DNA from: UBA3064 sp023258775
GTDB lineage: Bacteria; Pseudomonadota; Gammaproteobacteria; Burkholderiales; Burkholderiaceae_E
Reading direction: 5' to 3'
DNA length: 32,257 nt
NCBI GenBank assembly: GCA_044355655.1
Contig: JBIKXS010000037.1
Coordinates: 1-32,257, forward strand
Shown: piece by piece, positions 31,020 to 32,257 of the stretch
Position numbering within the stretch: the first letter of the stretch is position 1
How the letters are laid out: every line of letters starts with the position of its first letter
Notes under the pieces: model-generated
What the model saw: the letters and a program-made list of their open reading frames with translations, nothing else
What the model was told of the DNA's origin: nothing
The model's database searches: none
Made by a program: the position numbers and the translations under genes

Positions 31020-32257
31020 TTATTGACCTTGGCCGTCAAGCTTGGCACGCAATAAGGCACCCAAGTTTGTCGTGCCTGACTGCGCTGAGGTGTTCTCGGC
31101 TTGCATACGTGAAAGTGCAGTGGCAGTCTCAGCGGTCTCCTTAGCTTTGATCGACAGGCTGATTGACCGGTTCTTGCGATCGATGTTGACTACCATCGCT
31201 TCGACCGAATCGCCTTCCTTGAAGAAGGTTCGTGCATCCTCAACGCGTTCGCGTGAGATTTCAGAAGCACGCAGGTAGGCCTCCGTATCAGAACCAAGAT
31301 CGACAACAACGCCTTTGGCGTCGACCGATTTCACAATACCGCGGACCAGCGAACCCTTGTCAGTGGCCGAAGAGAAGCTTGTGAAGGGATCGCCATCGAG
31401 TTGTTTAATGCCTAAGGAAATCCGTTCACGCTCGGTGTCAATGGCAAGAACCACGGCCTCGACCTCATCGCCTTTCTTGAAGTCGCGAACAGCTTCTTCG
31501 CCGGTTTTGTTCCAGGACAGGTCCGATAGGTGAACCAGACCGTCGATACCGCCAGGCAGGCCGATGAAGACGCCAAAGTCGGTGATCGACTTAATAGCAC
31601 CTTTGACCTTGTCGCCCTTACGATGATTCTCCGAAAACTCTTCCCATGGATTGGGTCGGGTTTGCTTCATGCCTAGTGAGATACGGCGGCGATCCTCGTC
31701 GATCTCTAGCACCATCACTTCGCATTCATCGCCAAGCGCGACAATCTTGCCTGGGTTGACGTTCTTGTTGGTCCAATCCATTTCGGAGACGTGAACCAAG
31801 CCTTCGATACCAGGTTCAATCTCAACAAAGGCGCCGTAGTCGGTGATATTGGTGACTTTGCCAAACATACGCGTGCCTGACGGGTAACGACGGCCGATAC
31901 CAATCCAGGGGTCATCGCCAAGTTGCTTAACACCGAGCGAGACGCGATTTTTTTCCTGGTCAAACTTCAACACCTTGGCTGTGACTTCCTGGCCAACCTG
32001 CAAGACTTCGGACGGGTGGCGCACGCGACGCCACGCCATATCGGTAATATGGAGCAACCCATCGATGCCGCCCAAATCGATGAAGGCGCCGTAGTCGGTA
32101 ATATTTTTCACCAGGCCTTTGACGATCGAACCTTCTGCGAGTTGTTCCATCAACTTCGCGCGTTCCTCACCTTGCGACAACTCAACGACAGCGCGACGGG
32201 ACAAGACCACGTTATTGCGCTTGCGATCGAGCTTGATGACCTTAAATTCCATGGTCT
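31020..32257 (-). CDS. rpsA: 30S ribosomal protein S1, C-terminal part (5' end beyond the right edge)
   Basis: The frame is open to the right edge; about 412 residues are present. The first ATG at 32252 is internal: EFKVIKLDRKRNNVVLSRR matches the end of the second S1 domain. Four further S1 (OB-fold) domains follow, seen through repeated segments such as ITDYGAFIDLGGIDGLLHIT, ITDYGAFVEIEPGIEGLVHV, ITDFGVFIGLPGGIDGLVHL and the last divergent copy near VDAKGVVVDLGSDTEAYLRA. S1 binds mRNA on the small subunit and is needed for initiation on weakly Shine-Dalgarno-led genes, which is notable given how many starts here lack one. The ihfB start follows 47 bp downstream, with no intrinsic terminator between. 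Confidence 0.97.
   Translation of the reverse strand, partial: TMEFKVIKLDRKRNNVVLSRRAVVELSQGEERAKLMEQLAEGSIVKGLVKNITDYGAFIDLGGIDGLLHITDMAWRRVRHPSEVLQVGQEVTAKVLKFDQEKNRVSLGVKQLGDDPWIGIGRRYPSGTRMFGKVTNITDYGAFVEIEPGIEGLVHVSEMDWTNKNVNPGKIVALGDECEVMVLEIDEDRRRISLGMKQTRPNPWEEFSENHRKGDKVKGAIKSITDFGVFIGLPGGIDGLVHLSDLSWNKTGEEAVRDFKKGDEVEAVVLAIDTERERISLGIKQLDGDPFTSFSSATDKGSLVRGIVKSVDAKGVVVDLGSDTEAYLRASEISRERVEDARTFFKEGDSVEAMVVNIDRKNRSISLSIKAKETAETATALSRMQAENTSAQSGTTNLGALLRAKLDGQGQ

Noticed and set aside
32252..32257. Start codon of rpsA at 32252
   Set aside because: The Met falls inside the second S1 domain by comparison with E. coli S1, so the gene continues beyond the window.

Overview
The window looks like part of a betaproteobacterial chromosome, most likely Burkholderiales and possibly close to Alcaligenaceae. 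The best evidence is the right end, where rpsA, ihfB, lapA, lapB and rfaE1 lie in one direction in the order familiar from Burkholderiales. The ribosomal protein S1 and the IHF-beta core also read as betaproteobacterial. This placement was made by eye from protein sequences; no search was run. Two zones are visible: about 26 kb of accessory catabolic genes (1-26.0 kb) and a housekeeping end (26.1-32.3 kb).

Left part. A truncated SMP-30/gluconolactonase-type gene at the left edge diverges from an IlvD/Edd-type sugar-acid dehydratase, which together suggest a sugar lactone to aldonate to 2-keto-3-deoxy-acid module. Next come an acyl-CoA synthetase (minus), a MoxR/CoxD-like AAA ATPase (minus) and, divergently, the small [2Fe-2S] and large molybdenum subunits of a xanthine-oxidase-family hydroxylase. 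No FAD subunit gene is present.

Middle left (7.9-14.6 kb, minus). A tightly packed run, read in transcription order: EamA transporter, PaaZ-like aldehyde dehydrogenase/hydratase fusion, RutE-like nitroreductase, YbfB-type MFS transporter, and a membrane hybrid histidine kinase with a C-terminal receiver.

Middle right (14.6-26.0 kb). A DUF3237 gene (plus); an FAD monooxygenase plus alpha/beta hydrolase pair (minus); then a plus-strand series: benzoylformate-decarboxylase-like ThDP enzyme, DHDPS-family lyase, AllA-like ureidoglycolate lyase, iron-type alcohol dehydrogenase, a possible 33-codon small ORF, DAO-type FAD oxidoreductase and DUF169 protein. A RidA-like protein faces them. I do not recognise this combination as a named pathway. 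It looks like a catabolic island for an aromatic or nitrogen-containing substrate and is the best candidate here for an undescribed system. No DNA-binding transcription factor is encoded in the window apart from IHF-beta.

Right part. ubiA, a ComEA-like helix-hairpin-helix protein, rfaE1, lapB, lapA, ihfB and the 3' three quarters of rpsA, all on the minus strand. Envelope biogenesis genes dominate, and lapA/lapB and ihfB/lapA overlap.

A recurrent theme is short degenerate tandem duplication (12, 15, 19, 21, 30 and 45 bp units) inside linker-coding regions and between genes. No rRNA, tRNA, IS element, CRISPR array or convincing intrinsic terminator was seen.
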